Shown here in pieces: positions 1 through 5,468 of a DNA stretch of 8,352 bases. The notes beneath the pieces were generated by a model. The model was not told the DNA's origin and searched no databases. It worked only from the letters and a program-made list of their open reading frames with translations. A program made the translations under genes and the position numbers. Numbering within the stretch: position 1 is the stretch's first letter; the number at the start of each line of letters is the position of its first letter. The stretch is taken from NCBI GenBank assembly GCA_937880335.1, contig CALFLJ010000248.1, forward strand, positions 1 to 8,352. Reading direction: 5' to 3'. The stretch comes from an uncultured Succinatimonas sp. (GTDB taxonomy: Bacteria > Pseudomonadota > Gammaproteobacteria > Enterobacterales > Succinivibrionaceae).

Positions 1-48
1 AAGAGATCTGTGGCTTAAACCTTGTCTTTTAGGCGGATAAATCTAAAA

Positions 49-75
49 AAAGACTTTGTTTAATCCAAAGTTTTT
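49..75. terminator. Weak terminator-like hairpin
   Basis: The arms ACTTTG (53-58) and CAAAGT (66-71) enclose a 7-nt loop and are followed by TTTT. The stem extends outward through a G-U pair and A-T pairs to 49-75. It is A/T-rich, with only two G-C pairs in the core, so it would be a weak intrinsic terminator. It could end a plus-strand gene lying left of the window. The upstream A-run also makes it usable in the other direction. Confidence 0.25.
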
Positions 76-632
76 GTCGCTTAATCTATTGTTTTTGCAC
101 AGATATGATGGCATTTGCCGGATATGGCAAGGTAATAGTGAGGCAATAAAGCGTTTATCATAAAGCTGTAATAATTACCGTTAAAGCTAAATAAAGAAAG
201 ATATTGAGTTTAAATTTCTTCTTTGGTATTTGCTTACAAATACAAAAAGGACGTGTAGATTGTAGAACAAGGTCAGCTATGATAAACAGTAGTTTTATTT
301 CATAATTAAATTTAGCATTGAAAGAGCTAATTAACTTTGCCTTTAAATATAAACCCAAAATAATAGGAATAGGGCTTTTTTATCGTTCAGTTTCCCAGAT
401 GGAGCTAAAGCCTCACTTTATATAAAGAATCTTATGGATGGAATATATCAATTTAAGGATAATTAGGATTAAACGATTACAACTTAAAAATAAGCTTAAA
501 ACCATCATCGGTATTATATGCAAGTAAAGCTCATTCTTATTTTAGGATACGGAATTTCATAGTATTTTAAGAATATCAAAATTTGCTTTTATGACTTGTC
601 AAGTAAACCTCACAGGCAAAAGCTAATGAAAT

Positions 633-681
633 AGCCTAAGCTTACAACAGAACAAATATTATTTGTTTGTAATCTCAGGCT
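633..681. other. Long imperfect hairpin upstream of the lipoprotein gene
   Basis: There are three nested pairing segments: AGCCT (633-637) with AGGCT (677-681), TTACA (642-646) with TGTAA (668-672), and AACAAAT (651-657) with ATTTGTT (661-667) around a 3-nt loop. Between the first two segments are two further pairs (639-640 with 674-675). Segments two and three are separated on the 5' side only by a 4-nt bulge (647-650). This makes about 19 pairs in 49 nt. No T-run follows, so it is not an obvious terminator. It ends 67 nt before the lipoprotein start codon, so it may lie in that gene's 5' leader or be part of a small RNA. Confidence 0.45.
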
Positions 682-748
682 TAAGTTCATGGAAGATTAA
701 GTAGATGATTTTAATCTAATAATTTAGGCAAACATAAAGGAAAATATT

Positions 749-1405
749 ATGAAAAAAAATACATATTTAATTATCGTGCTTTTGGGGGTTGTTGTAACAG
801 GTTGTAAGACAGAGGTTTTGCTTGATACCAGTTTCTCTAACCTAACAGATCAACCTTTGCATACAGAGAGAGCTAATCTTGAATTACAAGTTGCAAGCTG
901 TGTTGATTATGAGGATAGTCGCAATCCTTCAGAAAATCTATTACAAGTTCAAGAGGCTATTCCAAATGTGTTTCATGGGGCTAAATATAAAACGTGTTAC
1001 ACAAAACAGATGGAATCATTTGCAAGTTTTGAAATTCCAATTGGAGTGGGTAATATAGATTCAGAACTTTTATTAACTAACGATTTAAATATTGTTTCAG
1101 ATCCGCAAAATAGACTTATATATGCACATGCATCCGAAGGATTGTTCCGTAGATTTCATGATTACCTACAGAGTAATTTAGTTTCTGATTTAAATTTAAA
1201 GGTTAAAGTTAATATTGAAAACGACGTTCAAGACGAAATTAATTACACAGGCTTTGCAACTTTTGTTGGAGATTACCCTTGTGTTCAGTGTACATTTAAA
1301 TCTGATATAAAACAGGTTGCCTCCTTTGTTTTGTCTGATGTGTCTGTTGAGTTTATTATGGGACAAAACAGATCTGGAGATAAAATATTCTTTGCAAGAT
1401 ATTAA
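749..1405 (+). CDS. Predicted lipoprotein, function unknown
   Basis: This is a 218-residue exported lipoprotein. The N-terminus has Lys2-Lys3, a hydrophobic stretch (residues 6-16) and a lipobox VVTGC, with the acylated cysteine predicted at Cys19. Lys20 at position +2 does not match the inner-membrane retention signal Asp, which favours the outer membrane. The mature part is polar and probably mostly beta, without an obvious catalytic motif. It has three further cysteines: Cys51 (ASCVDYEDSR), Cys83 (KTCYTK) and a Cys178-x2-Cys181 pair that could form a disulfide or bind metal. The start is supported by AAGGA at 737-741, 7 nt before the ATG. The gene stands alone and converges with the alkD-like gene 20 bp away. 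From memory only, the sequence just after the lipobox plus the CVDYEDSR segment recalls hypothetical lipoproteins carried by enterobacterial prophages. I cannot confirm this and assign no function. Confidence 0.85.
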   Translation: MKKNTYLIIVLLGVVVTGCKTEVLLDTSFSNLTDQPLHTERANLELQVASCVDYEDSRNPSENLLQVQEAIPNVFHGAKYKTCYTKQMESFASFEIPIGVGNIDSELLLTNDLNIVSDPQNRLIYAHASEGLFRRFHDYLQSNLVSDLNLKVKVNIENDVQDEINYTGFATFVGDYPCVQCTFKSDIKQVASFVLSDVSVEFIMGQNRSGDKIFFARY

Positions 1406-1450
1406 AAAATATACCAAATAATCTTTTAATTTTTCTCTCTCATTTGGCAT
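1405..1450 (-). terminator. Intrinsic terminator of the alkD-like gene, overlapping its 3' end
   Basis: Read on the minus strand, ATGCCAAAT (1450-1442) pairs with ATTTGGTAT (1419-1411) in nine consecutive pairs, one of them G-U, around a 22-nt loop. A run of six U follows (1410-1405). On the plus strand the same position would be an A-C mismatch, so the structure favours minus-strand RNA. The 5' arm lies inside the last codons of the alkD-like gene, and the U-run touches the stop codon of the lipoprotein gene. Confidence 0.5.
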
Positions 1451-2133
1451 CTTAAAATTTTTAATTTTTCTTTGTCGTAAGATGAAACTTTTAGGGAGTC
1501 GATGATTTTTTGTATTGCCATAAGTCTCATCTTACAATCTATTTTTTCATTTCTAAGAATATTTAAACTCTCTTCTGGAAATTTTAAGTAAAGAGTTGAG
1601 ATAAGCCATGCCACACCCATGCTTAGATAATATTCCTTATAATCTATCCTTTTTATAAAAAAGAAGATCTCATCTTTATACTCATCTAAGATAAAGTATT
1701 TAAGGCTCATAACTGCAGCGAACCTAACATAGGCTGGTTTTTTTGAGGAGAATTTGCTTTTTATATAAATCCAGTAAATATTATGTTTTTCTTTAGCCTC
1801 TTTAAGCTCAGAGCATAAGAAATCACAAAGCGCCCAACCTCTTAGGTTTTGAAGAAATTTATCAACAAGCTCTATCCTGTTTTCCACTTTTAGATGTGCA
1901 ATTATATAAGCTTGTACCATTAACTCTTCAAGATAAGGCTCATCTAAAGTAAGCTTGGAAATTTCAAAACATCTTGTTGAATTTTTCATAACAAGTTTTG
2001 CAACTTTTTTTATATTTGCTGAATTTACTCCTAAAACCTTGATGTTAGGTTCTAGTTTTTGCATAAAGGATGCATAATTAGAAGTTGCTACATTCGTTAA
2101 TAAACTTCTCAAATTTTTTTGGTCAGAATTCAT
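1426..2133 (-). CDS. AlkD-like DNA alkylation repair glycosylase (HEAT-like fold)
   Basis: This 235-residue all-helical protein matches the DNA alkylation repair family (AlkC/AlkD superfamily, HEAT-like repeats), whose members excise N3- and N7-alkylated purines without base flipping. Family signatures appear in order: YASFMQKLEPNIKVLGV near residue 20, GWALCDF near 99, YVRFAAVMSLKYF near 135 and YLSMGVAWLIS near 169. By spacing, Trp100, Asp104, Arg137 and Trp176 line up with Bacillus cereus AlkD Trp109, Asp113, Arg148 and Trp187, so the active site looks intact. Length is normal for the family. No Shine-Dalgarno sequence precedes the ATG at 2133, and the next Met (residue 24) would delete the conserved N-terminal segment, so 2133 is kept. 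The gene is monocistronic, convergent with the lipoprotein gene and divergent from the LacI-family gene. The specific subfamily and substrate are not determined. Confidence 0.85.
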   Translation of the reverse strand: MNSDQKNLRSLLTNVATSNYASFMQKLEPNIKVLGVNSANIKKVAKLVMKNSTRCFEISKLTLDEPYLEELMVQAYIIAHLKVENRIELVDKFLQNLRGWALCDFLCSELKEAKEKHNIYWIYIKSKFSSKKPAYVRFAAVMSLKYFILDEYKDEIFFFIKRIDYKEYYLSMGVAWLISTLYLKFPEESLNILRNEKIDCKMRLMAIQKIIDSLKVSSYDKEKLKILRCQMREKN

Positions 2134-2409
2134 AGAAATTATTGGTACTTTTATCTGCCATAAGAAGATATTTTATATTTTTCTATTATATAAAATAGCT
2201 CGTTTTTGCATTGTCTTTTATTATTTTATGATAATTTATTTTTTTGAAATTCTGTAATATGTGCACAAAATCGCAATTTTGATATTTTTTTTACAAAGAT
2301 CTACTTTCAAACAAAAAAATACATATATTTCTAAACGAATTTAGTTAATATATAAAAAATTTTTGAAATTTTGTAATCGCTTGCGTTTTTTTGCATTAAG
2401 AAGGGCAAT
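2134..2409. other. Divergent intergenic region, very AT-rich
   Basis: These 276 bp separate the divergently transcribed alkD-like and LacI-family genes and must contain both promoters. The DNA is dominated by A and T runs, which yields many -10-like matches and no unambiguous promoter pair. The only distinctive element is the LacI-type operator at 2372-2385, listed separately. No ORF or stable RNA structure stands out. Confidence 0.6.
2372..2385. promoter_or_regulatory. Candidate LacI-family operator (autoregulation)
   Basis: TGTAATCGCTTGCG is centred on a CG step (2378-2379) and matches the general LacI/CcpA-type operator pattern TGWAANCGNTTWCA at all but two constrained positions. It is only partly symmetric: G-C, A-T, A-T and C-G pair across the centre, while three positions do not. 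It lies 24 bp before the start codon of the LacI-family gene, where bound repressor would block its own transcription. The CG step is conspicuous in such AT-rich DNA. Confidence 0.4.
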
Positions 2410-3441
2410 ATGAGCGTAACCCTAAAAGATTTAGCTAAAGCCTCTGGTGTATCTGTAGGAACGGTATCCAGAGCATTGAATGATAAAAAAGAAGTTAGCG
2501 CTAAAACATCTGATCGTATAAGACAGCTGGCCTCTGAGCTTGGATATATTCCTAATCGAGCAGGGCGTGCGCTATCTGCACAAAAAAGTATTAGCTATAT
2601 AGGAGTTGTACTACCAAGCATCAACAGTCCGTTTTTTGATGACATAAAGCATGGAATAGATAACGCTACTCGTGAGTTAAAAGATCTCGGAGTTGATGTA
2701 ATTTTAGACGAGGAACAAGGTTGGAATCCTGAGCGCCATATCGAGGCTATAGATAATTTACAAAAAAGAGGTTGTAAAGCATTTATTCTTTGTACAGTAG
2801 ATACTCCAGAGATTTGTGCAAAGATAAATTCTTTAGCAGAAGATGGCATACCTGTTGTTCTAATTAACAACGATTTTCCCGAGGCAAAGCATATTTGTTA
2901 TGTAGGACCAGATTATTACAAGTCAGGTCAAATTGCAGCTGCTATGCTAAATATTTGTAAGCCCAAAGATGATCTTAAGATTTTAATTGTTGTAGGAACA
3001 AAAAGCCACTTAGGTCATAAACGGAGAATGGATGGCTTTATTGATGAGCTTAATAAACGTAGTTGTAAATATGAGATTGTTTCTATAGTTGAGGGTCATG
3101 ATAAGGATATAGACACTCAGCAGGTTACAATGAAAGCCTTTTTGGAGCATCCTGAGATTAACTGTGTCTATACTGCAACAGGTTCAGGCGTATCAGGCTT
3201 AGGCGCGGCTATTATTGCCGATAGCTTGCATGAGCGTTTTGTTATAGCTTGCGATGAAATATATACTACAAGAGAACTGGTTAAAAATGACATTATTGAT
3301 TTTGTAGTCTGTCAGGAAACAGAGACGCAAGGTTATCAAGCTGTAAAGAAGATTCATGAATATCTTACTAATAAATTTACCGCTAAATTAGATAATTATA
3401 TTGTGGATAATATCATCAAGATTAAAAACCACTTTGAATAA
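2410..3441 (+). CDS. LacI/GalR-family transcriptional regulator, ligand unknown
   Basis: This 343-residue protein has an N-terminal LacI-type helix-turn-helix and hinge (about residues 3-58: TLKDLAKASGVSVGTVSRAL, then YIPNRAGRALS) and a periplasmic-binding-protein-like effector domain (about 62-335). The effector domain begins ISYIGVVLPSINSPFF and includes IPVVLINND and the subdomain crossover near TATGSGVSGLGAAIIAD. The variable effector pocket does not allow me to name a ligand; sugars or related polyols are usual for the family. Length is typical. The start is supported by AAGAAGGG just before the ATG and by the standard MSVTLKDLA opening. No transporter or catabolic gene adjoins it, which makes it an orphan regulator acting elsewhere or on itself. 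A LacI-type operator lies directly upstream, and a strong terminator follows, so it is probably monocistronic. Confidence 0.93.
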   Translation: MSVTLKDLAKASGVSVGTVSRALNDKKEVSAKTSDRIRQLASELGYIPNRAGRALSAQKSISYIGVVLPSINSPFFDDIKHGIDNATRELKDLGVDVILDEEQGWNPERHIEAIDNLQKRGCKAFILCTVDTPEICAKINSLAEDGIPVVLINNDFPEAKHICYVGPDYYKSGQIAAAMLNICKPKDDLKILIVVGTKSHLGHKRRMDGFIDELNKRSCKYEIVSIVEGHDKDIDTQQVTMKAFLEHPEINCVYTATGSGVSGLGAAIIADSLHERFVIACDEIYTTRELVKNDIIDFVVCQETETQGYQAVKKIHEYLTNKFTAKLDNYIVDNIIKIKNHFE

Positions 3442-3446
3442 GTAAT

Positions 3447-3476
3447 AAGGCGCCAAAAATTAGTAGGGCGCCTTTT
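3447..3476 (+). terminator. Intrinsic terminator of the LacI-family gene
   Basis: AAGGCGCC (3447-3454) pairs perfectly with GGCGCCTT (3467-3474) around a 12-nt loop, and the transcript continues with U residues. The stem has six G-C pairs, unusual against the AT-rich surroundings. It begins 5 nt after the stop codon. Confidence 0.85.
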
Positions 3477-3582
3477 ATATATTATTTTAATAGTTAAGAA
3501 TCTCTTGTTTTAATATAGGTATTGGTGCAAAAAGCGTAAATAGTGTTTATATTTTATATTTTGCGTTATTATCTAAATTCAT

Positions 3583-3600
3583 TAAAGCTTTTAAGCTTTA
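3583..3600. repeat. Palindrome in the hisC upstream region
   Basis: TAAAGCTT and AAGCTTTA are exact inverted arms of 8 bp around a central TT, followed by TTTTC. It could be a weak terminator, part of the hisC leader RNA, or an operator for a dimeric regulator. It lies 69 bp before the hisC start. Similar AT-rich palindromes arise by chance in this genome, so a function is uncertain. Confidence 0.35.
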
Positions 3601-3640
3601 TTTTCTAATTTATATTTTAGTTTTAAAAAGATTTATGTTC

Positions 3641-3668
3641 GGAGAGACATTTTTAATGTCTTGATTTT
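3641..3668 (+). promoter_or_regulatory. Unusual hisC translation start: distant SD, hairpin and AUG-UCU-UGA mini-ORF
   Basis: The only good Shine-Dalgarno sequence before hisC is GGAG (3641-3644), 24 nt from the ATG at 3669. Between them AGACATT (3645-3651) and AATGTCT (3655-3661) form a perfect 7-bp hairpin with a 3-nt loop. Folding it would leave the SD 7 nt from the start codon. The same bases contain ATG-TCT-TGA (3656-3664), well placed after GGAG, ending 4 nt before the hisC ATG. A ribosome could therefore initiate there, stop, and reinitiate on hisC. No in-frame alternative hisC start exists, because a TAA lies in frame at 3654-3656. Confidence 0.55.
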
Positions 3669-4775
3669 ATGACTGATTATTCATCTCTTGCCCAAGGTGG
3701 CTTAACTCGTATTCGTCCATATCAAGCAGGTAAACCTATTGAAGAGGTTCAACGTGAACTAGGGATAAGTGAAGTCATCAAATTAGCATCTAACGAAAAT
3801 CCGTTTGGTATGAGCAAAAAAGCACTAGATGCAGGCATTAAAGCTTTAACTGATGGTCATTTTTACCCAGATTCAAATGGATATTATCTAAAACAAAAGC
3901 TCTACGAAAAGTGGGGGTATAAAAGCGAATGCATTACCTTAGGAGCAGGTTCAAATGAGCTTATCAACTTGTTGTTCCAGGCTTTTGTAAATGAAAAATG
4001 TAATGTAGTTTTACCTGAGTATTCCTTTATTGTTTATCAAATGGAGGCTACGGTAAACGAGGCTTTAGTAAAGGAAATTCCATTAGTAAATTGGAATGCT
4101 GATCTAGATGCCATCTATAATGCAATTGATGAAAATACTCGTATTGTAGTATTTGCCAACCCGTCCAATCCGATTGGTACATCAATCAAATCAAAAGATC
4201 TTCATGAATTTATCAAGAAAGTACCTAAGACTACTTTAGTTGTAATTGATGAGGCTTATAACGAATTTAATGCTGATGACGAGGACTATGAGGATAGTGC
4301 ATCCTGGCTTTCTGAGTGTGAAAATTTAGTTATTTCTCGTACTTTCTCAAAAGCGTATGGTTTAGCTGGTTTACGCATAGGCTATATGTTAACTAATCCT
4401 GAGATAGCTTCTTTATTAAACCGTTTAAGAGCTCCTTTTAATGTCAATATTGTTGCATTGGCTGCTGCTACTGCAGCATTAGATGATGAGGAGCATTTAA
4501 AGAAAGTTGTTGAAAATAATACATCTGAGCGTCAACGTTATAGTCAATTCTGTAGAGATCATAATTTAAATATGATTCCATCTAGCGCAAATTTTGTGGC
4601 TATTGATTTTTCAGGTTATGATGCATCGGAAATTGCAAAAAAACTTTTGCATAAAGGTATTATCATTCGCCCTCTTTTAGGTTATAAACTTAAAGATATT
4701 TTAAGAATCTCAATTGGAACTAAAGAGCAAAATGATAAACTCTTCTCTGCGCTGCACGAAATTTTGGCTAATTAG
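3669..4775 (+). CDS. hisC: Histidinol-phosphate aminotransferase (possibly also aromatic aminotransferase)
   Basis: This 368-residue class II PLP-dependent aminotransferase interconverts histidinol phosphate plus 2-oxoglutarate and imidazole-acetol phosphate plus glutamate in the cytoplasm. Family landmarks are complete. RPYQAGKPIEEVQRELG and KLASNENPFG form the N-terminal substrate region, and NPSNPIG contains Asn164. DEAY contains Asp194 and Tyr197. SRTFSKAYGLAGLRIGY carries the PLP-binding Lys228 and Arg236, and Arg346 in LRISIG binds the substrate carboxylate. Length and both termini fit the family. No other his gene is in view and aroA is the next gene on the same strand. Elsewhere, for example the hisC-tyrA-aroA arrangement in pseudomonads, such a copy serves Phe/Tyr transamination; a dual or aromatic role here is inference. 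The start codon context is unusual and listed separately. Two inverted repeats follow the stop codon, so co-transcription with aroA is doubtful. Confidence 0.92.
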   Translation: MTDYSSLAQGGLTRIRPYQAGKPIEEVQRELGISEVIKLASNENPFGMSKKALDAGIKALTDGHFYPDSNGYYLKQKLYEKWGYKSECITLGAGSNELINLLFQAFVNEKCNVVLPEYSFIVYQMEATVNEALVKEIPLVNWNADLDAIYNAIDENTRIVVFANPSNPIGTSIKSKDLHEFIKKVPKTTLVVIDEAYNEFNADDEDYEDSASWLSECENLVISRTFSKAYGLAGLRIGYMLTNPEIASLLNRLRAPFNVNIVALAAATAALDDEEHLKKVVENNTSERQRYSQFCRDHNLNMIPSSANFVAIDFSGYDASEIAKKLLHKGIIIRPLLGYKLKDILRISIGTKEQNDKLFSALHEILAN

Positions 4776-4796
4776 TAGCAAATTCTAAAATTATTT

Positions 4797-4836
4797 ATAA
4801 GCAAGCTATCCTAAAAAACAAAAGAAGCTTGCTTAT
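4797..4836. terminator. Inverted repeat behind hisC, probable terminator
   Basis: ATAAGCAAGCT (4797-4807) and AGCTTGCTTAT (4826-4836) are perfect 11-bp complementary arms around an 18-nt loop, beginning 21 nt after the hisC stop codon. There is no proper T-run directly behind it, so it may act together with the second inverted repeat 11 nt downstream, or protect the mRNA 3' end rather than terminate. Confidence 0.5.
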
Positions 4837-4847
4837 ATATGCCATAT

Positions 4848-4871
4848 AAAAAAAGTTATTTAACTTTTTTT
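4848..4871. terminator. A-run/T-run palindrome, possible bidirectional terminator
   Basis: AAAAAAAGTTA (4848-4858) and TAACTTTTTTT (4861-4871) are perfect arms. With a realistic 4-nt loop they give a 10-bp stem ending in a run of seven T. It has the shape of an intrinsic terminator but only one G-C pair in the stem. It works equally on both strands and follows the stronger stem at 4797-4836. Confidence 0.45.
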
Positions 4872-5054
4872 AATACTAAATTTTGCTATGGAATATTAAT
4901 AACACTTTTAGATTTATTTTGCAGATAATTTTTTTGTTTTAGAGATCACGAGTCGTTTAGAATATTAAGATTTTAAGTAGTAATTATTTACCACACGGCT
5001 GCGATTTTGTTTGGGGAAAATTATAATTTATATTTATTATACATTAGTTTTTCT

Positions 5055-5082
5055 TTGAACATATAATTTGTGAATTTATTAT
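5055..5082 (+). promoter_or_regulatory. Candidate promoter for the aroA leader transcript
   Basis: TTGAAC (5055-5060) and TATTAT (5077-5082) are separated by 16 bp and match the sigma-70 -35 and -10 hexamers at four and five of six positions. Transcription would start near 5089, giving a leader of roughly 490 nt before aroA that includes the 15-codon ORF and the downstream hairpins. In AT-rich DNA such matches are frequent by chance. Confidence 0.3.
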
Positions 5083-5116
5083 AAACCTAAAAAATATATA
5101 CAACATATAATTTATG
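5058..5116. repeat. Direct repeat of AACATATAATTT
   Basis: The 12-nt sequence AACATATAATTT occurs at 5058-5069 and again at 5102-5113, each followed within 1 nt by TG (extended similarity 5058-5072 and 5102-5116). The start-to-start distance is 44 bp, close to four helical turns. Each copy is near-palindromic around AATT. They could be paired operator sites at the candidate promoter, or a coincidence in AT-rich DNA. Confidence 0.3.
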
Positions 5117-5175
5117 TAGTCTATGCATTAAAAGGCGCTTGTAGCCACTTAACAAAATAATTGCGCAGGACAAGT

Positions 5176-5223
5176 ATGCACTATTGTGAATATCTCTTAT
5201 CAAATGCTTTAAGTGTATATTGA
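5176..5223 (+). CDS. Candidate 15-residue leader peptide with three Tyr codons
   Basis: ATG at 5176 opens the frame MHYCEYLLSNALSVY, closed by TGA at 5221. AGGA (5167-5170) lies 5 nt before the ATG, a reasonable ribosome binding site. Three of the 15 codons are Tyr (all TAT) at residues 3, 6 and 15, an end product of the pathway that AroA feeds. A hairpin begins 18 nt after the stop. These traits resemble the leader peptides of attenuated biosynthetic genes. However, the Tyr codons are not consecutive, the downstream hairpin has a poor U-run, and aroA starts more than 350 nt later. It may be a chance ORF. Confidence 0.3.
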   Translation: MHYCEYLLSNALSVY

Positions 5224-5241
5224 AAACATATGATAATATTT

Positions 5242-5263
5242 ATAGCAAAACTGTGTTTGCTAT
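5242..5263 (+). terminator. Hairpin after the leader ORF, possible attenuator
   Basis: ATAGCAAA (5242-5249) pairs perfectly with TTTGCTAT (5256-5263) around a 6-nt loop, followed by TGCTTTTG. The T-run is interrupted, so termination would be weak. Just upstream, TTATCA within the leader ORF (5197-5202) can pair with TGATAA (5231-5236), extended past a bulge by AATA (5189-5192) with TATT (5237-5240). A second hairpin therefore covers the leader ORF and could respond to ribosome position. Confidence 0.3.
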
Positions 5264-5358
5264 TGCTTTTGTCTCAATCTGAATTATGTTTTTACAGCTG
5301 TTAACACTGTATAAATAAGATAAAAAAGATTAAGAATACTTGTTAAGTAAAGAGATAG

Positions 5359-5384
5359 AATGTTCTTATAGGTACAGGAACGTT
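5359..5384 (+). other. Hairpin in the aroA leader
   Basis: AATGTTCT (5359-5366) pairs with GGAACGTT (5377-5384) in eight consecutive pairs when two G-U pairs are allowed, around a 10-nt loop. The wobble pairs imply RNA rather than DNA-level symmetry. It lies 197 nt upstream of the aroA start codon and is not followed by a T-run, so it looks like a structural element of the leader. Confidence 0.35.
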
Positions 5385-5387
5385 AAT

Positions 5388-5402
5388 AATATTCAGAATA
5401 TT
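5388..5402. promoter_or_regulatory. 15-bp perfect dyad, possible operator
   Basis: AATATTC and GAATATT are exact inverted 7-bp arms around a single central A (5395). The 7-1-7 layout is the geometry of many dimeric repressor sites, including Fur-family boxes, though the bases are not the Fur or PerR consensus. A 1-nt loop cannot form an RNA hairpin without opening the stem, so a DNA-binding site is the better explanation. The regulator is unknown. Confidence 0.3.
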
Positions 5403-5468
5403 TACAGTTATAGAAATTTTTCTACTAAAACTTATGATGCAGGTAGTGAGCATTCAGATATTCTTTTA

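Larger units (their letters stand above)
1..748. other. Long non-coding stretch at left end
   Basis: I find no convincing gene here. The longest open frame (158-358, minus, 66 codons) starts with TTG, lacks a ribosome binding site and has low-complexity AT-driven composition. What can be seen is a weak terminator-like stem (49-75), a 5-bp hairpin TTGCC/GGCAA (115-130), a 12-bp palindrome CTTTATATAAAG (416-427) and a long imperfect hairpin (633-681). The promoter of the downstream lipoprotein gene must lie here, but I cannot place it with confidence. A decayed gene is possible; I recognise no remnant. Confidence 0.6.

Noticed and set aside
10..97. Three loosely similar 21-nt segments around GCTTAA/GTTTAA
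   Set aside because: Too many mismatches and irregular spacing; not a credible tandem or CRISPR-like repeat.
158..358. 66-codon minus-strand ORF
   Set aside because: It begins with TTG, has no ribosome binding site, shows no recognisable domain and lies in low-complexity AT-rich DNA.
1196..1450. 84-codon minus-strand ORF overlapping the lipoprotein and alkD-like genes
   Set aside because: It lies almost entirely antisense to the lipoprotein gene, which has a signal peptide, lipobox and ribosome binding site; this is a shadow frame.
2595..2870. 91-codon minus-strand ORF inside the LacI-family gene
   Set aside because: It is the antisense shadow of a well-supported regulator gene.
5291..5315. 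Possible TyrR box around TTTACAGCTGTTAACACTG
   Set aside because: The half-sites are in the wrong order and spacing for TGTAAA-N6-TTTACA; only a weak 5-bp hairpin remains.
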